Assembly (NCBI GenBank): GCA_947167635.1
Contig: CAMVIT010000055.1
Coordinates: 1-16,624 of the forward strand
Origin: F23-D06 sp947167635
GTDB lineage: Bacteria; Bacteroidota; Bacteroidia; Bacteroidales; WCHB1-69
Direction: 5' to 3'
DNA: 16,624 nt
Shown: piece by piece, positions 1 to 7,351 of the stretch
How the letters are laid out: the number at the start of each line of letters is the position of its first letter
Position numbering within the stretch: the first letter of the stretch is position 1
Program-made: the position numbers and the translations under genes
The notes under the pieces: model-generated
What the model was told of the DNA's origin: nothing
Databases searched by the model: none
The model's input: the letters and a program-made list of their open reading frames with translations, nothing else

Positions 1-33
1 ACGGGAGTGGTGTTCGACGAGCCTGCGTGAGGG

Positions 34-151
34 ATTGCAGCGGAAATGATTTTGGCGGGAATGCGCTCCCTGGCGAGACGGAGGTTCCGCTTGACGCTTC
101 GCGTCTCTCGGAATGGTGGTGGTGTCTAAGCCAAAATCATTGCAGCGGAAA
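34..151. repeat. Nested direct and inverted repeat downstream of clpX
   Basis: The 13-mer ATTGCAGCGGAAA occurs at 34-46 and again at 139-151 in the same orientation. Between them, ATGATTTTGGC (46-56) and GCCAAAATCAT (130-140) are perfect inverted copies, each abutting or overlapping one 13-mer. Inside lies a shorter inverted pair, GAGACG (75-80) and CGTCTC (102-107). This is directly visible. The short ORF reading through it has no protein-like character, so the stretch is probably a structured intergenic repeat. Its family is not identified. Confidence 0.6.
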
Positions 152-157
152 GCCCGA

Positions 158-216
158 CGGCGCGGCGGCATTTTATGGCGTATGCGAATGCAACGTGATT
201 CCGCGCCGCCGCGCCG
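158..216. repeat. GC-rich inverted repeat
   Basis: CGGCGCGGCGGC (158-169) is the perfect reverse complement of GCCGCCGCGCCG (205-216), giving a 12-bp stem with a 35-base loop. A run of eight or nine A follows at about 228-236, read as a T tract on the minus strand before the stem. The arrangement is therefore not a simple intrinsic terminator for clpX. The 216-280 stretch otherwise holds only the AT-rich clpX 3' flank. Confidence 0.5.
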
Positions 217-280
217 GCACGCCCAAATAAAAAAAAGGATACAGAGCCCTGATTTATGCCATCAAGTATATAATTCCCTT

Positions 281-1513
281 TTATTTATCCAAAAAGGAAA
301 AAATACTTTTCTCGAAATGCTCGCGCGCATACGCCTCCGTAACCTCAATCTTACGCTTCTTGAGACTTGGGAAGTCGTACATCGCGTCGGTCATGATCTT
401 TTCCACAATGGCACGCAGGCCGCGTGCACCCAATTTCAGCTCGATGGCCTTTGCCACAATGTAATCCAAAGTCTCCTCCGAAAAGGACAATTCGATGCCA
501 TCCATCTTGAACAACTTCACATATTGTTTCACCAGCGCGTTCTTGGGCTGTGTGAGGATCTGTTTCAACGCCGTGGCATCAAGAGAGTTGAGCGACGTGA
601 TAACGGGGAAACGCCCACACAGTTCAGGTATCAAGCCGAATTGCTTGATATCCTGCGCAGAGACATACTGCAACATGTTGGATTTGTCGATGGCGCGGTT
701 CTTTTTGTTGTAGCCGATGGCATTGGTATTCATGCGCTCGCCAATGATGCGCTCCAGATTGTTGAAGGCACCGCTGGCGATAAAAAGAATGTTCTTGGTG
801 TTGACTTGGATAAACTGCTGCTCGGGGTGTTTGCGTCCGCCTTGGGGGGGGACATTCACCATGGAACCCTCCAACAGCTTGAGCAACGACTGTTGCACAC
901 CTTCGCCCGAGACATCGCGTGTAATGGAAGGATTGTCAGCACCCTTGCGCGCAATCTTGTCAATCTCGTCAATAAAGACAATGCCGCGCTCGGCCTTGAC
1001 CACGTCGTAGTCGGCAGCCTGCAACAAGCGGCTGAGAATGCTTTCCACATCCTCGCCCACATAGCCTGCCTCCGTGAAAACGGTGGCATCGGCGATGCAG
1101 AATGGCACGTCAAGCAACTTGGCAATAGTGCGGGCCAACAGCGTCTTTCCCGTGCCGGTCTCGCCAATCATCAGGATGTTCGACTTCTCAATATCGACCT
1201 CATCGTCGTCAGCAGACTGCATGATGCGCTTGTAGTGGTTGTAAACGGCCACTGCAATGACCTTCTTGGCCTCGTCCTGCCCGATGACGTAGTCATCGAG
1301 CTTGGCTTTGATCTCGCGAGGTTTGATGAGTTTCACCTTGAAGTCATTGCCGCCATGGGCAGCATGCTGCTCATAATCGCGGAGGATGTCATGAGCGATA
1401 TGAAGACAATTCCCGCACACCGCACCTTCGATGCCGGCGAGCAGGAACTCATCTTCGGGGATCTGCATCCCGCAAAGGGAGCATATCCGATTATACTTGG
1501 ATTTCTTGGCCAT
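281..1513 (-). CDS. clpX: ClpX, ATP-dependent unfoldase subunit of ClpXP
   Basis: This 410-residue AAA+ protein recognises, unfolds and threads cytoplasmic substrates into ClpP. The N-terminal zinc-binding domain has the four cysteines C11, C14, C33 and C36. Walker A GETGTGKT is at 117-124, the pore loop GYVG at 150-153 and Walker B VFIDE at 179-183. The RKH substrate-binding loop is at 227-229. The ClpP-docking loop reads IGY (266-268) where the E. coli protein has IGF. Length and motif order are those of full-length ClpX. The ATG shares its A with the clpP stop (TAATG), which indicates translational coupling and supports this start. It is the last gene of the tig-clpP-clpX cluster, and no convincing intrinsic terminator was found after it. 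Confidence 0.97.
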   Translation of the reverse strand: MAKKSKYNRICSLCGMQIPEDEFLLAGIEGAVCGNCLHIAHDILRDYEQHAAHGGNDFKVKLIKPREIKAKLDDYVIGQDEAKKVIAVAVYNHYKRIMQSADDDEVDIEKSNILMIGETGTGKTLLARTIAKLLDVPFCIADATVFTEAGYVGEDVESILSRLLQAADYDVVKAERGIVFIDEIDKIARKGADNPSITRDVSGEGVQQSLLKLLEGSMVNVPPQGGRKHPEQQFIQVNTKNILFIASGAFNNLERIIGERMNTNAIGYNKKNRAIDKSNMLQYVSAQDIKQFGLIPELCGRFPVITSLNSLDATALKQILTQPKNALVKQYVKLFKMDGIELSFSEETLDYIVAKAIELKLGARGLRAIVEKIMTDAMYDFPSLKKRKIEVTEAYAREHFEKSIFSFLDK

Positions 1514-2190
1514 TACTTGTTCTCTCTGGAGAGCACTTGGTCGATCATGCCGTACTCTTTGGCTTCGGAGGCGATCATCCAGTGGTCACGGTCGCTGTCC
1601 TGCCACACCTGGTCGTAAGACTTGCCTGTGTGATGGGCAATGATCTCATAAAGTTCCTTCTTGATCTTCATAATCTCCTGAGCCTCGATTTCGATGTCAG
1701 AGGCTTGGCCTTGGGCACCGCCCATAGGCTGGTGAATCATGACGCGGGAATGCGGCAAAGCGAAGCGTTTGCCCTTTGCGCCGGCGCAAAGCAGCACGGC
1801 AGCCATGGAGGCGGCCATTCCCGTGCAGATGGTGGAGACATCCGGCTTCAGGTACTGCATGGTATCGTAGATGCCCAAACCGGCATAGACCATGCCGCCA
1901 GGACTGTTCAGGTAGATCTGGATGTCGCGGTCGGGGTCTTGCGATTCAAGGAAAAGCAACTGCGCTTGGATGATGTTGGCCACATCGTCATCGATGGGCA
2001 CGCCAAGGAAAATAATACGATCCTTCATCAAGCGGGAGAACACATCGAGCTGAGTGATATTCATCGGGCGTTCCTCAATGATGTACGGAGTGATATAATT
2101 GCGGGTCATGGAGGCGTAGCGGTCCATTTTCAGGCTGCTGATGCCATGCTGTTTGAGTGCGTAGTTGCGGAATTCGTCTTTGAGCATCAT
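1513..2190 (-). CDS. clpP: ClpP, serine protease subunit of ClpXP
   Basis: This 225-residue caseinolytic serine protease forms the tetradecameric degradation chamber used by ClpX. The catalytic triad is visible: S128 in GMAASMA, H153 in MIHQPMGG and D202 in SDRDHW. The 25- and 49-residue spacings equal those of the E. coli enzyme. The N-terminal stretch of about 30 residues before the conserved PYIIEERP probably includes a propeptide, as in other ClpP proteins. Two ATG codons are adjacent (2190 and 2187), and either could serve. The gene begins 6 bases after the tig stop and overlaps the clpX start by one base, so all three are probably translated from one mRNA. Confidence 0.97.
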   Translation of the reverse strand: MMLKDEFRNYALKQHGISSLKMDRYASMTRNYITPYIIEERPMNITQLDVFSRLMKDRIIFLGVPIDDDVANIIQAQLLFLESQDPDRDIQIYLNSPGGMVYAGLGIYDTMQYLKPDVSTICTGMAASMAAVLLCAGAKGKRFALPHSRVMIHQPMGGAQGQASDIEIEAQEIMKIKKELYEIIAHHTGKSYDQVWQDSDRDHWMIASEAKEYGMIDQVLSRENK

Positions 2191-2196
2191 GATGGT

Positions 2197-3690
2197 TTAT
2201 TTTTCGGGATTGGTGGTTTTCTTGGCACGGGGTTTCTTGGGAGCGGCAGGCTTATCCTCTTTTTTCTCCTCGGCAGTCTCCTTCTTGGCAGCAGGTTTGC
2301 GCTTGGCGGTCTTCTTGGGAGCATTCTCGCCGGCTTTCTCCTCTATCGCGTCTTTTGTCTCCTCACCCTGCGGGGCACGGCGATCGGCAATCATGTCCAC
2401 AAAAGCGGTGAAATCACCCTCTTTGTGCTCAATGGTGAGTTTGGTACGCAACAGTTCGGTGAGCTTTTTGTCATAGAGCAGATCATAAACGCTCTTCACA
2501 TTCTCCTTGTTGGTCATGGCCTGGTTGACAAGCTCGTCCAGACGATCCTTGACCTCCTCGGCCGGGAAGTTGCCAAAATAGTTGTCAATGAAATACTGAC
2601 GGAAATAGCCTCTCACGTCGTCGGCCTTCACCTGGACATCGGAACCCTCCACGAGACGGCTCTCGAGAATCTGCCATTGGAAAGAACGCTTGTAGTCGTT
2701 GAATTTCTTGTCAAGATCCTCCTCCGTCATATCCTTCTGAACAGCCAGGATATAGCGTTTCATGAACTCGTCGGGAAGCTCGACGTTTACATGGTCGAGC
2801 AAGGTCTCGATGGCATCGTTCATGAACTGACGGTCGAGTTCGGGCTGGTATTGGGCGATAATGACCTTGTCGGCTGCGGCGTTGAGTTGTTCCTCATTGG
2901 TGACAGTGCCGTCAGGGAAGGCTTTCCTGAAGAAGTCATCATTGATTTCGGCAAGCTGCATGTGACCGATATGGGTGATGGTCAAGTCGTATGCATAGTC
3001 ATTGCCCTCTTCGAGTTCCTTCTCGGTCTTTTTGAGGAAGCGAGAAAGACTCGTCACGGTTTCGAAGGCCGTGCGCAGGGCAAAATGGACGGTGTCGTTC
3101 AGCTTTTTGCCGACAATCTCCTTCTGAGCCTCTTCCGTGAGATCACGAACGAAGAAAAATCCCTCCTTCTCGCCATCATACTTGACGGAAACGCTGTCGT
3201 CATCGGAAACGATTTCGGGGGAAGTGTATTCGCCGTGACGGGTGCGGAGCTGTTTGATGTAATTATTGCGCTCGTCAGCAGCCGGAACCATCTTGAAATC
3301 GACCACAGCGGGCAATTTCGCATAATCGATGTCCACCTCCGGAGCCAAAGCATACTCGTATGCGAAGACAAACTGGTCAGGGTTGTCGAAGTCCATCTTG
3401 GACTTGCCGTCCACCGGCAGAGGTTCGAAGATGAGCTTGATGTCGTTGTCTTTGATGAATTTGTCCATGTTCTCGCCAACCATCTTGTCCAACTCATTGG
3501 CTATAATGGACTTCTCATACATCTTCTTGATGATGCCCATGGGGGCGTTGCCCGGACGGAAACCGGGAACCGTGACGTTATGTCTTTGTTTCTTAAGAGC
3601 GGCCTCTACATTGGCTGCATAGTCTTCCTTGTTAATCTCAAATACAACCTCTTGTACTTGACCGGGTACGTTTTCGTGTTTAATATTCAT
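2197..3690 (-). CDS. tig: Trigger factor, ribosome-bound chaperone
   Basis: At 497 residues this protein is longer than the usual 430-450. The N-terminal ribosome-docking signature GFRPGNAP is at 43-50, with flanking basic residues. The middle FKBP-like region (about 150-245) is weakly conserved, which is common in this phylum. The helical C-terminal chaperone domain follows. The last 55 or so residues form a low-complexity tail rich in Lys, Ala, Glu and Pro (for example KKTAKRKPAAKKE), which accounts for the extra length. It acts co-translationally on nascent chains. Its place directly upstream of clpP-clpX is the canonical arrangement. The 84-base gap to secG contains a stem-loop, so tig may have its own promoter there, but no full TAnnTTTG match was found. 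Confidence 0.95.
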   Translation of the reverse strand: MNIKHENVPGQVQEVVFEINKEDYAANVEAALKKQRHNVTVPGFRPGNAPMGIIKKMYEKSIIANELDKMVGENMDKFIKDNDIKLIFEPLPVDGKSKMDFDNPDQFVFAYEYALAPEVDIDYAKLPAVVDFKMVPAADERNNYIKQLRTRHGEYTSPEIVSDDDSVSVKYDGEKEGFFFVRDLTEEAQKEIVGKKLNDTVHFALRTAFETVTSLSRFLKKTEKELEEGNDYAYDLTITHIGHMQLAEINDDFFRKAFPDGTVTNEEQLNAAADKVIIAQYQPELDRQFMNDAIETLLDHVNVELPDEFMKRYILAVQKDMTEEDLDKKFNDYKRSFQWQILESRLVEGSDVQVKADDVRGYFRQYFIDNYFGNFPAEEVKDRLDELVNQAMTNKENVKSVYDLLYDKKLTELLRTKLTIEHKEGDFTAFVDMIADRRAPQGEETKDAIEEKAGENAPKKTAKRKPAAKKETAEEKKEDKPAAPKKPRAKKTTNPEK

Positions 3691-3720
3691 ATTATTACTA
3701 TGTTTATTTCATAACAAAAG

Positions 3721-3750
3721 ACATACAATGCCAAAAAAGGTATTGCATGT
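3721..3750 (-). terminator. Stem-loop between secG and tig, possible terminator
   Basis: Positions 3721-3732 and 3739-3750 form a 12-bp stem (11 pairs including one G-U, one mismatch on the minus transcript) around a six-base loop of U. It lies just downstream of the secG stop, with CTTTTG after the stem on the minus strand. The T tract is short, so this could be an attenuator or partial terminator separating the secG unit from tig-clpPX. The direction is inferred. Confidence 0.45.
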
Positions 3751-3774
3751 CTGAATGTTGATGGTTATATAAGA

Positions 3775-4071
3775 CTATTCCTCAGCGTCAGCATCGGCGG
3801 ACTGGGTCTGTTCGGTCTGAGCCGGGTTGGAGCGGAGGGAGTTGACCTCGTTCTTGGACATGAAGGCGCAGACGAAGCAGAGCACCATGATGAAGGCTGC
3901 CAAGCCCCAGGTGGTCTTCTCAAGCACGTCAGTGGTCTTGCGAACACCCATGATTTGGTTGGAAGAGGCAAAGTTGGAGGCCAAGCCACCGCCCTTGGAA
4001 TTCTGAATCAACACCACGAATGCCAAAACGATGCAGGCCAAGATAATCAGTACGACGCAAAATGTGAACAT
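3775..4071 (-). CDS. secG: SecG, preprotein translocase subunit
   Basis: This 98-residue inner-membrane protein is a SecYEG channel subunit that stimulates SecA-driven export. Two hydrophobic segments are seen at about 3-22 and 54-70. They are separated by the family-typical cytoplasmic loop containing LIQNSKGGGLAS and a short amphipathic stretch. The C-terminal 25 residues are polar and acidic, rich in Gln, Ala, Asp and Glu. The gene sits 36 bases after the TPR-like gene and before a stem-loop, so it probably ends the upstream transcript or connects to tig by read-through. Confidence 0.93.
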   Translation of the reverse strand: MFTFCVVLIILACIVLAFVVLIQNSKGGGLASNFASSNQIMGVRKTTDVLEKTTWGLAAFIMVLCFVCAFMSKNEVNSLRSNPAQTEQTQSADADAEE

Positions 4072-4107
4072 TTGTTTCTTAAATTTAAATTGTTGGTTAT
4101 TCTTTCG

Positions 4108-4737
4108 TTAATTTTCCTCTTTGGTTAAACTATTTTGCAGTTTTTCAATTTGGGCTGCAAAGTAACGATTTTTTTCTGGAAAATGCAACCTCAAAATTTC
4201 GAACATCTGGATAGCCTTTTCTACACATCCTTGTTGTGCGTAAATATTTGCCAATGTTTCACTTACAATATTCGGATCCTCTTCCAAGCTCTCTTCGCCG
4301 TAGTTTGCTTCGGCGTCATGGGTCTCAGGAGTATAGATGATTTTGGGCGCATTCTTGGTAAATTTTTCAATCAGCTGTTCAATAAGTTCCTTCCGGTTCT
4401 CTTGATCTTGGGAGGGATTTTTGACAAAGACAGGGTGGAGGCCGTCATCCGACACGGTTCGAGGCACGGACACGAGAGGCGGACGCGACACCGTGTGTTG
4501 AGCGGGAACCGGCTGCGACAGTTCCACGGTCAAATCATGAAACAGCTTCCTGTCGGGCAATGTCAGCAACAATCGGGAGCGATGCTTTGCCTGCACACGG
4601 CTGGGCTGCAACTTGAGATAAAAGATATTCAGCAACGCGGAAGCCGGGTAACGCTTTTGCAAGTCAGACAAGACCTGCAGGGGATTGTCTTTCCCTTCCA
4701 CCTTGACAAAGTCGTCCAAAAAAACTTTTTCCATCAT
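4108..4737 (-). CDS. Small TPR-like protein between lptE and secG
   Basis: This 209-residue soluble protein has no signal peptide or membrane segment. Residues about 150-195 (from NIVSETLANIYAQQG through CVEKAIQMFEILRLHFPEK) have the Tyr/Ala/Gly/Pro pattern of a tetratricopeptide helix pair. The middle third (75-135) is polar and probably disordered. I know similar small TPR proteins at this position in Bacteroidales, but not a defined function. A TPR implies protein-protein contact, and the neighbours suggest envelope biogenesis. That is inference from context. Two tandem ATG codons start the gene, 29 bases after the lptE stop. Confidence 0.7.
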   Translation of the reverse strand: MMEKVFLDDFVKVEGKDNPLQVLSDLQKRYPASALLNIFYLKLQPSRVQAKHRSRLLLTLPDRKLFHDLTVELSQPVPAQHTVSRPPLVSVPRTVSDDGLHPVFVKNPSQDQENRKELIEQLIEKFTKNAPKIIYTPETHDAEANYGEESLEEDPNIVSETLANIYAQQGCVEKAIQMFEILRLHFPEKNRYFAAQIEKLQNSLTKEEN

Positions 4738-4766
4738 AACAATTTATGAATCAAATGACTAAAAAA

Positions 4767-5303
4767 TCACCAATTAACAAATGCCTTGTTGAATATATCA
4801 TCGGTAAGAGCATCGTTTATTTCTGAGACAAGGTTGGTCTCAACGGCACTGAGGTTCAGGGTACTGGAGTAGTCGGCATAGCGGGAGAAGGATTGCTCGA
4901 AATTCTGGGAGTCGTCAAAACTGTTGACGAATCGCACGCGCACGGTGATGGTGAGCCGGTTCATGGCAGCGGTCTCGTTGCCTTGGATAGCCACAGGCGA
5001 GACGTCATAGCCTGTGATTTCGCCTTCCAGCTCATAGTCACCATTGGTGCTGACAATGGTCAACGGTGTCTGGCCCTGGATCTTGTCCTTGAGGGCGGTG
5101 GTGAACGACTGGCTCAAAGTAGGATTCACCAAAGAGGCATTGTTCTGGAAGGTGGTGATGGCCACGGTCTTGGCCCGTGGGTCAACGGTACCGCCAGTCA
5201 AAGAGACTGACAAGCGGCAACCGGCGAGCAGGATCGCCAGGACAAGCGCTCCCCCACCCCAGGCAAGGAGTTTTCCAACCTTATCGACTGATCTACAAAC
5301 CAT
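4767..5303 (-). CDS. lptE: LptE-family LPS-assembly lipoprotein
   Basis: This 178-residue outer-membrane lipoprotein is the Bacteroidota form of LptE, the plug and partner of LptD for inserting LPS. The signal peptide (1-28) ends in the lipobox LAGC with acylated C29. The mature part contains the family pattern: DPRAKTVAITTFQNNASLV near the start, then DYELEGEITGYDVSPVAIQ, then the C-terminal IFNKAFVNW. An ORF in this frame extends upstream to 5498, but that part lies inside the sigma-54 activator gene. The ATG at 5303 is chosen because it directly precedes the signal peptide and overlaps the activator's stop by 11 bases, suggesting coupling. Confidence 0.88.
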   Translation of the reverse strand: MVCRSVDKVGKLLAWGGGALVLAILLAGCRLSVSLTGGTVDPRAKTVAITTFQNNASLVNPTLSQSFTTALKDKIQGQTPLTIVSTNGDYELEGEITGYDVSPVAIQGNETAAMNRLTITVRVRFVNSFDDSQNFEQSFSRYADYSSTLNLSAVETNLVSEINDALTDDIFNKAFVNW

Positions 5304-6507
5304 ACTCTTTAATTTTACGATAGAGCGTCCGCTCCGAAATATGAAGCTCCTTCGCGGCCAACTTGCGGTTATTGTGATTGCGGTCCAACGCCTTGATGAT
5401 AGCCGTTTTCTCCACCTTGTCCATGGTAAGATCGTCATCCTCGATGACGATAGTGTCATCGAAGTGCTCGTCCTTGGACAACCGTCCCGCTTCGGCACGA
5501 GTGATCTCTATGTCGAGGTCGTTGTCACGCAGCGGATATTCTTTCAAGCTCTTATTGGATGGACTGACCATTTGACCACCGGTCGCCAGTTGGTTCACAG
5601 TGTTTTTAAGTTCCGAAATCTCGCGTTGCAGTTCAGCAATGAACTTGAATATGATTTCTTTGTGGAATTGATCGTTGCTCTCGTTGTCGCCGCGCACGGG
5701 GACAGGCAGGTTAGAGTCACCTGGAGAGGTGAGGTAGGGAGCGAGGCGTTCAGCTGTCAAGGTGCGGTCCTTCTCCAGCAGGGAGATCTGTTCCGCCACA
5801 TGCTTGAGTTGGCGCACATTGCCGGGCCAGCGGTACTCTGTCAGCCGTTGTCTCGCACTCTCTTCCAACTGGACGGAAGGTATATGGTATTTCCCGGAAA
5901 AGTCGGTGGTGAATTTGATGAAAAGCGGGTAAATGTCGCCCTTGCGCTCGCGGAGAGCGGGCACATGAATGGGCACAGAGTTGAGACGGTAGTAAAGGTC
6001 TTCACGAAACTTTCCCTTGGAGATGCGGTCCGCGATATCGACATTGGTGGCGGCCACCACACGCACGTCGGTCTTGAGCACCTTGGAGGAGCCGACGCGG
6101 ATAAACTCGCCGGTTTCCAGCACACGCAGCAACCGAATTTGCGTGTTGAGCGGCAGATCGGCCACCTCGTCAAGGAAAACGGTTCCTCCGTCAGCGGCCT
6201 CGAAATAACCCTTCCGGGTATCGACGGCACCGGTGAAAGCACCCTTCTCATGGCCGAACAGTTCCGAGTCGATGGTGCCTTCGGGAATAGCGCCGCAATT
6301 CACGGCAATATAGTTGCCGTTTTTACGACTGCTGTTGTCATGGATGATGCGCGGGAAATTCTCCTTGCCCACGCCGCTCTCACCAGTGACAAGCACCGAC
6401 AGGTCCGTACGGGCCACCTGCACGGCAATGTCTATCGCACGGTCCAGGGCCGGGTCAAAGCCAATAATCCCATACCGCTGTTTTATGGTATTTAAATTGA
6501 CATTCAT
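5293..6507 (-). CDS. Sigma-54-dependent activator lacking a receiver domain
   Basis: This 404-residue enhancer-binding protein activates RpoN promoters. Only about 20 residues precede the AAA+ domain, so there is no receiver, GAF or PAS sensor. Walker A GESGVGKE is at 42-49, the sigma-54 contact loop GAFTGA at 89-94 and Walker B VFLDE at 110-114. FREDLYYRL (167-175) and WPGNVRQL (227-234) follow. A coiled-coil-like stretch is at about 281-308, and a Fis-type helix-turn-helix occupies roughly 362-404, ending KIKEYGL. Without an input domain, activity is presumably set by abundance or a partner protein. As first gene of the lptE-TPR-secG run it may be autogenously controlled. The ATG lies about 15 bases from the predicted transcription start. 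Confidence 0.92.
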   Translation of the reverse strand: MNVNLNTIKQRYGIIGFDPALDRAIDIAVQVARTDLSVLVTGESGVGKENFPRIIHDNSSRKNGNYIAVNCGAIPEGTIDSELFGHEKGAFTGAVDTRKGYFEAADGGTVFLDEVADLPLNTQIRLLRVLETGEFIRVGSSKVLKTDVRVVAATNVDIADRISKGKFREDLYYRLNSVPIHVPALRERKGDIYPLFIKFTTDFSGKYHIPSVQLEESARQRLTEYRWPGNVRQLKHVAEQISLLEKDRTLTAERLAPYLTSPGDSNLPVPVRGDNESNDQFHKEIIFKFIAELQREISELKNTVNQLATGGQMVSPSNKSLKEYPLRDNDLDIEITRAEAGRLSKDEHFDDTIVIEDDDLTMDKVEKTAIIKALDRNHNNRKLAAKELHISERTLYRKIKEYGL

Positions 6508-6528
6508 CTTGAATTATGAAAAAGCGCG

Positions 6529-6556
6529 CAAAGGTACAAAAAAAAGCGAAGACAAC
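6529..6556 (-). promoter_or_regulatory. Predicted Bacteroidetes-type promoter for the sigma-54 activator
   Basis: On the minus strand TACCTTTG (6536 to 6529) matches the Bacteroidetes -7 consensus TAnnTTTG exactly. GTTG (6556 to 6553) sits at about the -33 position, with a slightly short spacer of 16-17 bases. Transcription would start near 6522 and leave a leader of about 15 bases. This is consensus matching only. Confidence 0.55.
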
Positions 6557-6568
6557 GCACATTTTTAG

Positions 6569-6576
6569 TATCTTTG
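6569..6576 (+). promoter_or_regulatory. Predicted -7 element for the zinc peptidase transcript
   Basis: TATCTTTG matches TAnnTTTG exactly. It faces away from the divergent activator promoter, and the two -7 boxes lie about 33 bases apart. No clear TTTG -33 element is present. The predicted start is near 6583, about 35 bases before the ATG at 6618. Confidence 0.5.
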
Positions 6577-6617
6577 CCGCTTCTAAAGAAATCAATCCCA
6601 AAAGAAAAACCACGACT

Positions 6618-7304
6618 ATGTATCTGATTATCTTCATTGTACTTATGGTCTTGAGCTTCATTGTCAGCAAGACACTCAACGCGCGTATCGAGAAATACAG
6701 CAAGATCCGTCTCAGCAGCGGCCTCACTGGCAAGGAAATAGCCGAGAAGATGCTGCGCGACAACGGCATCTACGATGTTCAGGTCACCAGTGTGGCCGGC
6801 ACTCTCACCGACCATTACAACCCGCAGACCAAGACCGTCAACCTCAGTCAGGGGGTCTATAGCCAGAACAGCATTGCGGCGGCGGCTGTCGCTGCGCACG
6901 AGTGCGGCCACGCTGTGCAGCACGCCACCGCCTACAAATGGCTGACGATGCGCTCCCGCATGGTGCCGATGGTGCAGTTCGGTTCCCAGTGGGCACAATG
7001 GATCCTCCTTGCCGGCATTCTCCTCCTCAGCTTCTCCAACCTCATCGGACGCTGGGTGCTCCTCGTCGGCATCGTCCTCTTTGCCCTCACCACCATTTTC
7101 TCCCTCATCACCCTGCCGGTGGAGTACAACGCCTCCGAACGCGCCGTGGCATGGCTCGACGAGACCGGCATCACCTCCGGAGAGGAGACCACCATGGCCA
7201 AGGACGCCCTCAAGTGGGCCGCCCGCACCTACCTCGTCGCCGCCCTCTCCTCCCTCGCCACCCTGCTCTACTATCTGATGATTTTCCTTGGCAGAAGAGA
7301 CTAA
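6618..7304 (+). CDS. Membrane zinc metallopeptidase, YugP/Zn_peptidase_2 type
   Basis: This 228-residue inner-membrane protein has the gluzincin motif HECGH at 94-98, with further acidic candidates in EYNASERAVAWL (169-180). The N-terminal TM segment is at 2-17, and further hydrophobic segments are at about 126-139, 145-167 and 205-224. The motif VAAHECGHAVQHA and this layout match the family typified by B. subtilis YugP. The physiological substrate is not known. An upstream in-frame ATG at 6516 is rejected because it lies before the predicted promoter and would add a basic 34-residue stretch not typical of the family. It is the first gene of the rightward unit. Confidence 0.88.
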   Translation: MYLIIFIVLMVLSFIVSKTLNARIEKYSKIRLSSGLTGKEIAEKMLRDNGIYDVQVTSVAGTLTDHYNPQTKTVNLSQGVYSQNSIAAAAVAAHECGHAVQHATAYKWLTMRSRMVPMVQFGSQWAQWILLAGILLLSFSNLIGRWVLLVGIVLFALTTIFSLITLPVEYNASERAVAWLDETGITSGEETTMAKDALKWAARTYLVAALSSLATLLYYLMIFLGRRD

Positions 7305-7351
7305 CCTAACCATTTTCAAACAAACCTTATCACCCATTGAACCTATAACGT

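Noticed and set aside
27..230. 67-codon ORF at the left end
   Set aside because: It runs through the direct and inverted repeats and has no protein features.
113..1618. 501-codon plus-strand ORF opposite clpX
   Set aside because: Antisense shadow of a gene with complete ClpX motifs. It begins in the repeat region and shows no recognisable domain.
1537..3714. 725-codon plus-strand ORF opposite clpP and tig
   Set aside because: It is fully antisense to two motif-verified genes. Its sequence is a hydrophobic/His-rich complement pattern with no domain, and stop-free antisense frames follow from codon bias.
5304..5498. Longer start for lptE
   Set aside because: It would overlap about 200 bases of the activator gene and bury the lipoprotein signal peptide.
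5044..6495. 483-codon plus-strand ORF opposite lptE and the sigma-54 activator
   Set aside because: Antisense shadow of two well-supported genes, with no promoter or domain of its own.
6516..6617. Longer start for the zinc peptidase
   Set aside because: The added residues lie partly upstream of the TATCTTTG promoter match and would put a basic, non-family stretch before the first TM segment.
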